From assembly GCA_034440615.1 (NCBI GenBank), contig JAOTOM010004126.1:1-64000 (forward strand): DNA of 64,000 nucleotides, given 5' to 3'. Of this stretch, positions 1-46,917 are shown one piece after another. Both the position numbers and the translations under genes were made by a program. The stretch is from Ashinkailepas kermadecensis (Eukaryota > Arthropoda > Thecostraca > Neolepadidae). The notes beneath the pieces are model-generated. The model ran no database searches. It had not been told where the DNA came from and saw only the letters and a list, made by a program, of their open reading frames with translations. Position 1 is the stretch's first letter. Every line of letters begins with the position of its first letter.

Positions 1-454
1 CGTAAAAGGAAAAATATTCATCTGCAGGATATATACTACCACTTTCTCCCTAATATTGCATATTTGCTGGTAATCCAACGGCAAATTTATGTTCTATCCG
101 ACAACTCCTACCTCCCGGTCATGGTGCCAAATGCGGCCAGATTGGCTAGTTGTTTCTGTGAATTGAGCGCTTTTTTCAAACAGTGCCACAATTTGAATAT
201 GTTGGTTAAGTTTAATATTGAATTGATTACTTCATAGTTAAAACTTCTTGAACATTCCATATATACAGATAAAGTACATATATTTAAATGATATGCCCTT
301 CATACTAGACGAAGTAATCGACATTGCATCCAGGTGCTTATTGGCCGTCGTGAAAAGGGCTAATGCCTGCAGCCAGCCTACAGCACCTACGGCCCGAGCC
401 TCAATTGTCGGGAGTTTCTCCACAGACGTCCAGAACAACTTGGCCTCCACTCAC

Positions 455-14091
<13,637 letters not shown>

Positions 14092-15146
14092 ATTTAACCG
14101 GGAACGACTCAGCCCACAACTCCGCCACGGAGGTCGCCATGTTTATACTATGATAGAGATGACAGTGAAGCGAAGGAAATAAATTAATGTTGAGTTTATT
14201 GTAAATTTAATCTTATAATTGTGAAAAATAAAACATTCGGAAGCTATTAAAATTGCGGAAGCAATATTTTAGTATACTATTACTTACTACTTTTGCAATT
14301 AGAGGTGTACTATTACAATAATTGAGACAGTTACAACGTATCTGAGACAAATCTGGCTGCAGAAAAGTGTTTTGTGGAAGCCATGAACGACCTTGCCATA
14401 AACTAAGGGTCCGCAAGGGGACAAACATGCGTGCAGCTTTGTGGATGCGCCGTCCCATTGTTTTAAAGTGAATACAGGCATGTTGTTATTTTAAAGTAAA
14501 TGCTTTCCTTGTAATAGTATAGCAAAGACCTGTGATGTAAAATCATCAGCTTATTCTCAGTGGTTGTGGAAGCTGTTGTACGTAGATAGGAACAGAACGG
14601 TTTTAATCAAGAAGAGATAAGCATGTCGTCAAAAGGGTAAGTAGATACAAGTTTTGGGCATGTGGGGGAGAAAATGTGACTGATGTAACAGTAGTTGGTG
14701 TAAGGGCTTCCATTGACTACTTATGCAGGTATATTCCTCTCTTTGTCATGATGAATAAGAATAGATACCTAGGTACCTACCTAATGTAGTGACAGGTGAA
14801 GAATATATTTGCCTAACCTCAAAGCATGCATTGGCTTAAAGCTAGTTTCACATGGCTCACCTCCCAGGCATGAATGTGTCAGCTAATTATCAGCTGAAGG
14901 TGAGTTCACATTTTGGGATCACTAGGTAGGTACCTACCTACTTCCAAGTGATGGTAGATCACGGTGCAAAAAGCCTAATTATACCTAATCAGCTCAACCA
15001 TGAGCTGGAAGTGCTGCTAGGCTAGTAGGGCAATTGCACTGTATGTATTTCTTTGCACAAATAATCATAGTTTTGTAAAAATTAATACAGAGAAACTGAT
15101 CACCTGGTTTGGTTAAATTATACTTAGGATATACCTATTCATCTGA

Positions 15147-15620
15147 ACATCAGGGTGTGAATCAAGACACTTTGATATATTTTATGTCTGAAAACATTTG
15201 TTGCATGCTAGGTTCAAACTGGATATGAAGTACACAGATGCAAATATATAGAGCAAATATAATTATAAAAACCAACAAGTAATGACATCTACAAAATGTC
15301 AAGTTATTCCACTCACTTTCACCACACAAATTATCCACTTTTCCCAGCCACCAGCAGCAAAGAACATGTTACTTCATATCCTGAACCACTGAAAATGTTG
15401 ATGGCAGGCAACAATTACCTACATGGTAAGACATCTTGTAAGACCATTGATCTGCACACTGAATAAAATGTTGTCTGAGAGCTGTGGAAATGGAGCAGGC
15501 ATGAATGTAGTCAAATCACCTATCTAGCTAGTGGGAAAGACCTACATTTTCATAGACATCATCTGGAGCTGCTAGAGAACATTGCTCAGAATTTGCTGCT
15601 TTAGGGAGAAGGGTCAGCAC
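15147..15620. repeat. dispersed repeat C, copy 2
   Basis: Diverged copy of 12,510-12,960, recognisable by TCTGAAAACATTTGTTGCA and AAGTTATTCCACTCAC. Confidence 0.55.
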
Positions 15621-15811
15621 AAAAAATCAATGGAAGTATCAAATATGTGCCACCATACTTCGTCCTTGTCAACCTGTGTACATGTGGAAAAATCAAGAAT
15701 CAATGTTTTGGGTTGTGGTGCTATAATATATTGAACTAATATAATCTAACCAATGGTCTTCATAATCTAGCCTTATGTATTAAAGTTTATCATTAAGTTG
15801 TTTGGAATGGG

Positions 15812-15965
15812 GTGTCAATAGCTCAGTGGTTAAGCTGAGAATCTGGCATGCCAGAGGTATGGGTTTTGATTCCACATGATGCCTGCCCTTCCTGCCAGGG
15901 TGAGAGGCAGGTGATGCCATATGGCCTCAGCTGCTGAGTGTGTCGTAAAGCCACAATCCAATCCA
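15812..15965 (+). mobile_element. second-family tRNA-derived SINE
   Basis: tRNA-like head TCAATAGCTCAGTGGTTAAG (A box region) and degenerate B box GGGTTTTGATTC. The tail ends TGTCGTAAAGCCACAATCCA. A relative lies at 16,430-16,565. Confidence 0.65.
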
Positions 15966-16429
15966 AGTTGTTTGGAAGAGCCATGGTTTGGTCCTACTGA
16001 AGATTACCTAGGCACTTTTGGAACTGAGTACTATATGGCAGCAGGCATACTGCCTGTTCAAGAGTAGCCATGAAAAGGGATCCCACAGGATAAGATGCAC
16101 CAATCCTTGGGAAAAAGGTCTTATGCAATGCCAGGTACATCAATTATCATTATTTTAAAAAGCTAAGTGACATGAATTAGCTGATACATGACTACTCTAA
16201 AAGTTTGTGCATGACAAAGGTTACTACACATACCTCTATGCAACTTAAATTTGACTGCAAGAACTTTTACAGAATTTCTTGTATATGAAGCATGACTTCC
16301 TCACTGCTAAGGCATCTGCTTCATGTCACTCCTACGTGATCCAGCTTTTTCACAAGCACATCTACAGTATTTAGTATGCATGACAATCATTTCCACTTCT
16401 CATTTCACATTACTTTTTAGAAACATTTA

Positions 16430-16565
16430 GATATGGTTAAGCTGAGCATCTGGTGAACCAGAGGTATGGGATTCAATTCCCTGTGTGCCTACTCTTCCTG
16501 TCAGGGAGAGAGGTAGGTGACACCATGTGACCTCTGCTTCTGGGTGCATCATAGTCACAACCACC
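16430..16565 (+). mobile_element. second-family SINE, 5'-truncated
   Basis: Starts in the head (GGTTAAGCTGAGCATCTGG) and keeps the B box GGGATTCAATTCC and the tail GGGTGCATCATAGTCACAACC-like end. Confidence 0.6.
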
Positions 16566-18410
16566 ACCACCATGACCAGAAACATTTGGATCCATATCAC
16601 CCCTCAGGGATTTGTAGTATGTAGTCCTGATAATGGGTTTGGTATGTATTCCTGAAAATGATATGCAGTGAACCACAGCCTATATTTAGAAGTGTAATAG
16701 GTTATATGGATGTATGGTTTCCCACTTGACTACATATACAAAAGCAATGCCACATGATAATCCTTTCCATGTTTATCATGTGTTATGTGTCAAATACACA
16801 TTGTTGTGCTCCCTGAGCACCTGGTCTTAGTCATGGGTCAGTAAGTAATTGTTTCAAATTAATAGCATATGAGAAGTGTGAAATCACAATACTGTTGTGA
16901 AAGTTGTGTTTATTTTGACAGGTATTGCCAACATTTGTGAAAAGTGTACTTGGAAGTTAGTTTCCATGACCTTTCCTTTAAGTGCAATTTTGAGAATATA
17001 TTATTGTACATAGATGATTTCTCAAGCCTGAAAATAATGTTGAGCAGGACATTTCAGATCAGATTATCATGGAGAGGGTTTAGAAAATGTTGTGATGTCA
17101 GTTAAGCATGACATGAGGCATATCACAGCATTTGTAAAGGGCTCCCCAAACATATTCATCTTAGCTGTCATGCCAGTCAAAAATAATTCTGAGATTTAAG
17201 ACTACCATGCACATTCCCAGATTAGTAGCTACAAAAGTAGCTAAGCTTGCACCATGCATTTCATCATGGTGCCAAGTCCAGTGTGTCTAAATTTGTGAGT
17301 GAATGTACAAAATGACACCAATGGAGATAAATGATTTATGAGAAGTGACAGTTCTCTGCTCTTACTTGCATCATTGATAGTCTCTTTTGACACCTTCCTG
17401 GTTGTTCTTGGGATATCAGATGGACATAAGATAAATCCCTTTGCTTTCATATCCTTAGTTCTTCTTGAATATTGCTCATCCATCCAATTGTAATTGGCAG
17501 CTTTATTTACATGCAAAATTTGCCATTCTATTTTCATCTTACATGATAAGATTTGAAGTATTTTATTGGCATCTAATGCTCAATTGGAAATTAATTTTAA
17601 CACTGACAAAGACTGAATGTGAAACATAGGTAAATAATTGCCAATGTACTTTGCATTACTGTTCAGGCTGTTTCTATAAAAATGTGAAATAGTGGTGAGA
17701 GAGCAGACTCATGCTGAGTACTGACCACAATATAGTAGTTTTTATCAGATCAGAAACTGAATGTCATTGATATATTTTGTGATGACACTGCCAGCATAAT
17801 ACAAATTGTGATTGTTGACAAACATGCAAATAAATGAGTAGAGCTCCAAAGGGAGACCCCTGGTTGCACCGTGATGGCCGGCAACAGCCTTAGAGTTGTG
17901 TTCATGCAAATACATTACTAGAATACTTATTGGACACCACAATATCGTTTAAAACTACTTTGAACCATTTTTATGATACTCCCCAAAATGTACAACAAAT
18001 TGAGCTGATGTGACCTGAGATAACCTTGCTTTCCACCCCCAAAAAAATGAATTGACATCACCTGACATAATTGCACTTGGTGTGGTATCATTTTGTGCAG
18101 TTTTTACCTCTTGACCCTGGTAAGTCAAGTCGGTTGTCAGTTTTTTTATTCCTGTGGAAATCGAGGTCATGTAAAGTCATATTGGTCCGATTGGTGTCAA
18201 TATCTATGAAGTATCAGATTGAATGTTTCAGAGTGCTATGAAGCGATTTTGTAGTGTCTCATGGGTATATGTATGAAACAGATTTGGATCTTCATGACCT
18301 TGACAGCTATTTGGTGCATATTTCAAACACGAGCAACTAGTATTACATGAGTCATTGATTTCCAAAGTTTGCATGTAGTTTGTAGTGCTTTGCAAGATTT
18401 GTGATATTAC

Positions 18411-18816
18411 CTGTGACATCATAGGTTTTGTGACATGTGCTACACTTCGGTCTGCTGGGACGAGAAAAAGTGCCATCTCTTCATTGCTGCTGGATTTATT
18501 ATCATCTGTTGGCTGGTCCCTGATATGTAAGATGGGTTTGTTTCCTCCGAGCCACAGCCCAGGGTGTTGCAGACTACTTCGGTCAGTGCCATAGGGTGGG
18601 ATAGATGTGAACATGGAATTTTCCAAGAAGAGGTGGCAAGGCTGCCACTCTTCTAGGAAGCTGCTAGCAAGCTCTGCAAGCTGAGTGGGACCGTGAGTAT
18701 AAATATAAAACCATTGATCGCCAACTCCAAAATGATGCGCCCAGACTAGTAGCTTAAAACGATCGATAGCGCCAAAAAGCTTGATCAGCTCAGAGAGACA
18801 GATAAAGAAAATTGGT
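18411..18816 (-). CDS. internal exon of an unidentified protein-coding gene
   Basis: 406 nt, phase 2 in (GGTCAG|A) and phase 0 out (TCACAG|GTAATA), open for 135 codons. The peptide looks like a folded cytosolic or enzyme domain: PIFFICLSELIKLFGAIDRF, KLLVWAHHFGVGDQWFYIYT, ELASSFLEEWQPCHLFLENS, then a polar stretch PTDDNKSSSNEEMALFLVPA. Balanced composition, good splice signals and no low complexity argue for a real exon in an otherwise AT-rich repeat area. I do not recognise the family. It could belong with the exon at 20,530-20,614, with at least one exon between because the phases differ. Confidence 0.5.
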
Positions 18817-19120
18817 CTGACCAGCCCGAGTGTCGGTCACGTCTGCTGCGCATTGCTGGCCGGAGCCGTTATGCTCGTGTATTGTGGACGGCAGCCGTGC
18901 TGTTGAAGGCTAGGGTGTGTAGAAATTGGCCGGCTGAAGCGTGATGCCGTGGCTGGGATGAATGCATATGCAATGTGAAGAACAGATTAACCAGCGATAT
19001 TTGAAGAGAGTTCCGAATTTGAAATGCGAAGCTTGTCATGTGTGTCGCGGCTGATGATACGCTAGCTAGCTGTCGCGTTTTTGTCAGCGACAAGTTTGGA
19101 CTTTTTCGGCTAATGAGGTG

Positions 19121-19152
19121 CCCTGAAGCGCCCTAAAGCACAAATAACTAAC
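19121..19152 (+). mobile_element. 32-bp retro-insertion (3' tail of a retroelement)
   Basis: GCGCCCTAAAGCACAAATAA tail followed by ACTAAC, between near-identical flanks TAATGAGGTG (19111-19120) and TAACGAGGTG (19153-19162). Confidence 0.65.
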
Positions 19153-19239
19153 TAACGAGGTGCGCTGATTATGTAATTATCCTATGCTATTGCTCGCACA
19201 TGCTGTTGGAACCGATCCTAGATGGCACCATCTTATTTT

Positions 19240-20030
19240 CAGTGTGGTTAGCCCACGGTAAATTTGAATCAAGCACTGTCAAGGTTGCACCCTCAAATAG
19301 TGCAACGGATTTTAAGGCCAGGGAAGGGTGGACACGATCCACTTCACTACCGCCCTATTTTCTTGACATCGTCACTATGCAAACTGATGAAGAAGATGGT
19401 GAATGTTCGCTTGGGATGGTTCTTGGAAGACATAAACATTTTAACAAACTGTCCAGTGTGCTTTTAGAAAACACCGTGGCACGGTAGACCATCTTATCAC
19501 CCTTGACACTGACATTCGTGCTGCTGAAGCAGAATCAACATGTTGGAGCAGTGTTCTTCGACATTGAGGGAGCCTTCGACATGGCATGGCGTCATGGCAT
19601 ACTTGCAAAAATACACGAATGTGGCCTCCGTAGCCCTCTAGCAATCTTCATTCGTAACTATCTAACAAACCGCCGATTCCGCGTTCGGATCAGTAACCAA
19701 TTTTCAGACTGGTTCCAGCAAGTGAACGGAGTGCCGCAGGGCGGAGTTCTCAGTGTGCCTCTGTTTGCTCTTATCATAAATGACATCGCCAGCACACAGC
19801 CACCATCTATCAGTAGTTCGCTTTTTGCAGACGACTTTGCGATCTGGACGACAAGCATTTCCGCGCCTGCATTACAGAGGAGGCTACAGCTTGCTGTTTC
19901 CCGCCTGGAGCGCTGGGCTAATATGAGCGGTTTCCGTTTTTCCGCCGGAAAAACTGTCGCCATGCATTTCTGTCGACGTCAGAGGTTTTTGGGCGATTGC
20001 GGTCAACGGTGTAATTAAGCTTACGGCTTC
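19240..20030 (+). mobile_element. broken LINE reverse transcriptase (jockey/CR1-like)
   Basis: Two frames carry RT blocks. First, HYRPIFLTSSLCKLMKKMVN near 19,350. Second, in the frame 19,503-20,018, AVFFDIEGAFDMAWRHGIL, FRVRISNQFSDWFQQVNGVP, QGGVLSVPLFALIINDI and the catalytic box LFADDFAIW. This order (NYRPI, palm Asp, GVPQG, F/YADD) is that of non-LTR retrotransposon RTs. There is at least one frameshift; the endonuclease and 3' end are missing, so it is dead. Confidence 0.85.
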
Positions 20031-20147
20031 TTTGTATGAAACTTGCGTGCAGAAGTATAATAACTATAGTTTCAGTTCACTGCCTTTCGCGGTGTCCTGA
20101 TATTTTAAGTTTTGGATGGAAAACAATGCATCATGGGTTAACCTCCC

Positions 20148-20312
20148 TTGGGTTCTTTTACGACGCATTCAACTGCCAGATCAAATAGCGTCGCAAAACT
20201 CCCATGCCGATTGGCCGCGGGTGGACTCGGTAGTCCCGCCGGTTATGGAATTCGAACCAACGATCTTGCGATCCCTAGTCCAACGCCCCACCGACTGAGC
20301 TACCGCGACCCT
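20148..20312 (-). mobile_element. third-family tRNA-derived SINE
   Basis: Antisense. The sense head reads GTCGCGGTAGCTCAGTCGG with B box TTGGTTCGAATTC. Related to 24,662-24,838 (plus). The tail end TACGACGCATTCAACTGCC matches the AATGCGTCGTAAAA tail of that copy. Confidence 0.75.
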
Positions 20313-20529
20313 CGTTTTGGCTTCCTATATTGTTGCGATGTGAGATATTCAAGTCATTATAACAACACATACTGAGAGATGTGTTAAGAAGTGTGTGTCT
20401 CGCCGAATTCGGCATAAGCGCATGTGCATATGTTGATGGGTTCAGATGGGCCCCGACAGGGAGCGTGGCTATCGTAGGAAGTGTGCTGTGAAAACAATCT
20501 TTTTGAAAACATCCTGACACAGAACCTAC
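20313..20529. other. spacer between the SINE and the putative exon
   Basis: No feature recognised. Confidence 0.3.
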
Positions 20530-20614
20530 CTCCTGACGGGTTTTCACTTCCTGGAATAATTGCTTTACACCTTTCCAAAAAAGAGCATCTCTGTCCTGTT
20601 CATGCACATAATCT
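20530..20614 (-). CDS. small exon of an unidentified gene (possibly the same as 18,411-18,816)
   Basis: 85 nt, phase 2 in (TTTGCAG|A) and phase 0 out (CAGGAG|GTAGGT). Encodes DYVHEQDRDALFWKGVKQLF QEVKTRQE, an amphipathic-looking helix. Good donor and acceptor, but short, so chance cannot be excluded. Confidence 0.35.
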
Positions 20615-21435
20615 CTGCAAACATGTAGCTGAACAGGGCAGTTTCAGCTGCGTTGCAACTATTGCGACCGTCAGGACTCTGTACGAACCAGTGGAATATG
20701 TGAGAAAAGCAAAATGTGACTTGGGATTCGAATGCGTTTTCTGTCGATGCCAATTCGGACATACTGTGATCACGTGATACGTGAACTAAAACGACAAACC
20801 TCCAACACAACCACTGGCAGAGGCACCATCCTGCTATTAAGGCGTTATATCTAGCAATGACCCAGGTGAACATGTTGCGTGCTTAGAACACCTAAAGCTC
20901 ATGGAGATCAAGTCGGTCGAGACACTTCCAGGATGGCTGGAGCCGCACCAAGTACTAATATTTGCCAATAGTTACTAGGGGTGGGCGTATCAAAGTGTGG
21001 TATTTTAAATGTATTTGGTGAAGGTGGCTGCCGGGCCGGCACCACTGGCGCACACCCTGGCGAATATATCGGAGCATGCTCTAACTCCCCGCATTCCATG
21101 GGATGAAATCGATGAACGAACATATTTTCTCAAAAACCTGACACATGGTTTTGTGAAAGTTTATTTTATGAGTGGCCCTGTATGTTTCTGAAGTTTATTT
21201 TATGGGCGTTTGTGCGGATTTGAAGTACTCCTTCCATTGTACTTAAAATTATGTGAAGTTTCATAGTCCTTCATATGATCATGTTCAGTTGCCTTCGGTG
21301 ATTTGCCCTCCCCAGCCCACCCCCTCCCCAGCCCAACGGGTTTATGACCTCGACGCCAGGCGACTAGATCGGCCATTGGGGGCATAGGGAGACGCGGACG
21401 CTTTAGCTCACATATTCAGCGTACACCAAGACCAC
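20615..21435. other. intergenic, nothing recognised
   Basis: Several 60-100-codon frames on both strands overlap one another and show no family motifs. Confidence 0.35.
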
Positions 21436-22018
21436 CGGCTCTCCCAGGCGCCATTCATCTCGCTAATGCTCGAGGCGGCGCCTGGCGGTGTCGTCGTCGG
21501 CGGGTGGCGACGCCACCGTCGTCGACCGCTGATGTATCGCCGTCCGTGCCCGCCCTTCGCCACGTGCCGTCGACAGCCTCCTACCTCGTCCACGTCACTG
21601 TCCTGCCCCTCCCCCGTCCCCCGGGACTGCGCCGGCGGCGGCTGGAGCCGGATGCGCGGCGCGCTCTATCGTCGCCGTATCCGCAGCGGCGGCCGCCCCA
21701 GTCGATACTCGCCGGTCTTGACGTGACGTGACGTGACGTGACGCTCGACTGTGCCGACGCGTCCGACGGAGCCGGCCTGTGCGGCTGACTGGTGCGGTGG
21801 CTGGTGGCCTGTGCCGCGGTGTGCGTGTGTGTGTGAGGCGGCTCCATCGGTCTCCCGCCGACACGGCCGGCACCGACCCCGTGCGTGTGCCGCGGTGGCC
21901 GCGGTGGCCCGTGACGAGCCCGCCGTCCGGTCAATAGGCCGCCGGTCGGCTCGCGCTGCCGCCGACGCGACGGTGCCGATGCGCCAGTCTGGCGGCCGTG
22001 GAGCACGACGCTGGCGAC

Positions 22019-44903
<22,885 letters not shown>

Positions 44904-46476
44904 CCGCAGTGTGCGAGTGCGCGTGTAGTGGGCGCGTGGCCGGCGACGGTGCTGGATGGCGTGCTGGCGAGCGACGCTCGTGACGGGCCGGCCACCGTGC
45001 GGCCACTCGGCCGGGCGCGTGATCACCACGCGCAGGTGCCATACCAAGCCGGCTCTGGCCCCGGCGCCGGCGGCGTCGACATCGCGTGCCGCACCCGCCG
45101 CGGGCATTATCTTTCACGGGCCTCGGTGGTCCGGTAGCCCGCACCTGGTACTTACGCGACCGAGATCTCGGCGCCGGCCGGCGTCCGCGCGGCCGAGAGC
45201 GCCGCGCAGTGCTGTGTGTGCGTCACCTAACCCGGGCCTGCGTGCTGTCCGCGGGCGCGCGAGCTCTAGGGAACCGTGGGTCTGGGCGTCTTACCGCGCG
45301 CCGCCGCATCAAGTGCAAATGAGTGTGTTGTTGTGGACCGGTGTATCGATGACAGCCACTGTCGACCTCCGTGGGGCACACTGCAGCGTGCCTGTTTAAC
45401 CCATCATGAACGTTTTATACATCGCAGGTAAATATACTAACATCAAATGCTCGTTATCGGCATCGGGGCGATGGTCCCAGGGTCGGCCGTCCCAAAGCAA
45501 TCCAGCAGCATCTGTTTGTGCCGGATACAAATTTCGTGGAGTCACTGAAACAGATTCGCATCGATTAATCGAACGCCCGGATTGACGGAAGTATAGCGGT
45601 GGCAGCGAGGTCGAACGCGGTACTCTGTCGTCCGCGGAGGGGCGTGGGCCTGGGTCCCACGTGACGTCCATAATTACGCGCCGCGCCGGCTGGCTACTAG
45701 ACAAAGGGCCCGAAAGCACCTAAACACTCCGTGTTTGAACAGTAATGTGGCGACATTTCTCGCGTCTGTCACTCGTGGCGGTACAGGTGCAGCTGCGTAC
45801 CGCAACAAAAATGGTGAGCGAGGCCGCGCCACCGCAGTCCTCTCGAGCAGGTGTGGTGCCCGCTGCTGTCTGCAACACGACACAGGAGCCCCAGAGCCCA
45901 CCTCGTAACCGCACCCTTTCAGTGCCCCCAATTGCGTTTTGCACCGACTGAAGTCGACCCGGGAGGGACGTGGCCGGTTACGGTCGCTCGAGCAAACGAG
46001 CGGAATGTGGCGTGACGGAAAATCCGGCCTCCGCGGACGAGACGAGACTAGATGTATCGCAACCACATAATTCCCTTGTTCTCGCCTTCGATTCGCATCA
46101 CAACCAGGTCATCCATGTCTAAAGACGTCGCCTTCCTTCTGGGTCGAATCTTCGGCTTGGCTGAAACTGACATGATCTGGTGTACCCCCCCCCATAAATA
46201 CGCCCCTGTAGGCAAGTGAACACGTCAATGATGGTACAGGTGGGAGACCATCTGCCATCTGCCATCAGCCGTCACACCTGATGTCACGTTTGGACACTAC
46301 TGCGTCGCATGTGGTCGCAGTCACCCAACAAATCCAGCACTACAGGTTTGCAAAAAAAACAGCCGCGTTCTGAATTTTACACGTCAAGAACACAATGACC
46401 TGTGCAGACCTTGCTTGGATTTTGAATGGTGCTGATCGACGGTTCACTAACCGAAGTGTATTGCGTTAATAATAAA
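44904..46476 (+). other. probable hpo 3' UTR and intergenic sequence
   Basis: Very GC-rich to about 45,300, then mixed. No gene seen; long frames on both strands lack motifs. The first canonical AATAAA on the plus strand is at 46,471-46,476. Confidence 0.4.
46471..46476 (+). terminator. candidate hpo polyadenylation signal AATAAA
   Basis: 1.57 kb after the hpo stop and followed by A-rich DNA. It is the nearest canonical signal I found, but a non-canonical earlier site is possible. Confidence 0.4.
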
Positions 46477-46577
46477 AAAACGATGTTCAGTCGTTTTTCT
46501 CCTCTGGCTCTAATTCTGGTGATAGCATAACATTTCGCATGGTTCAATTTTGTCCGCGACTCATCTTGTCCTTTTGA

Positions 46578-46583
46578 TTTATT
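46578..46583 (-). terminator. Mrto4 polyadenylation signal AATAAA
   Basis: On the minus strand, about 180 nt downstream of the Mrto4 stop codon. About 100 bp from the convergent hpo signal. Confidence 0.65.
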
Positions 46584-46761
46584 TCCCTCACCTGAACTGT
46601 ACTTCCACTATAAACAAAACGTGTCTATCGCCGTTCACCACTGATTTCCGTCACGCTCATCGCCATTAACTGCCAGCTCGCCCGACGAGAACAATCACAC
46701 AATCTCACAGTGTCGCAGGTTTGTATTTCGTCTCATCAGCACCCCTTCCCACCCAGGCCAG

Positions 46762-46917
46762 TCACTCGGCATCCGACCCCAGATCGGACGCATCCGAGCC
46801 GTCCTCCATCGGATCGGCGGGCTGGTCCCTGGTCTTGAGCACCTCCACATCGCCTCCGCTCGTCCACACGCAGTGCAGGGTGACGCGGAACTCGGCCTGC
46901 TGCTGGCCGAGCAGCTT
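46762..46917 (-). CDS. Mrto4: Mrto4 exon 6 (C-terminus)
   Basis: 156 nt including TGA. Acceptor GATCCACAG|AAG. Encodes [20 protein letters not shown], then an acidic serine-rich tail. The open frame continues upstream of the acceptor, but the alignment to the family starts at KLLG. Confidence 0.93.
   Translation of the reverse strand, partial: KLLGQQQAEFRVTLHCVWTSGGDVEVLKTRDQPADPMEDGSDASDLGSDAE

Larger units (their letters stand above)
14142..18410. other. AT-rich intergenic region with repeats
   Basis: 5' side of mL65, including its promoter by position. Contains dispersed repeat C copy 2 (15,147-15,620) and two SINE-like units (15,812-15,965 and 16,430-16,565). Open stretches on the minus strand at 17,241-17,537, 17,745-17,942 and 17,955-18,170 could be downstream exons of the unidentified minus-strand gene, but I found no supporting similarity. 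Confidence 0.4.
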
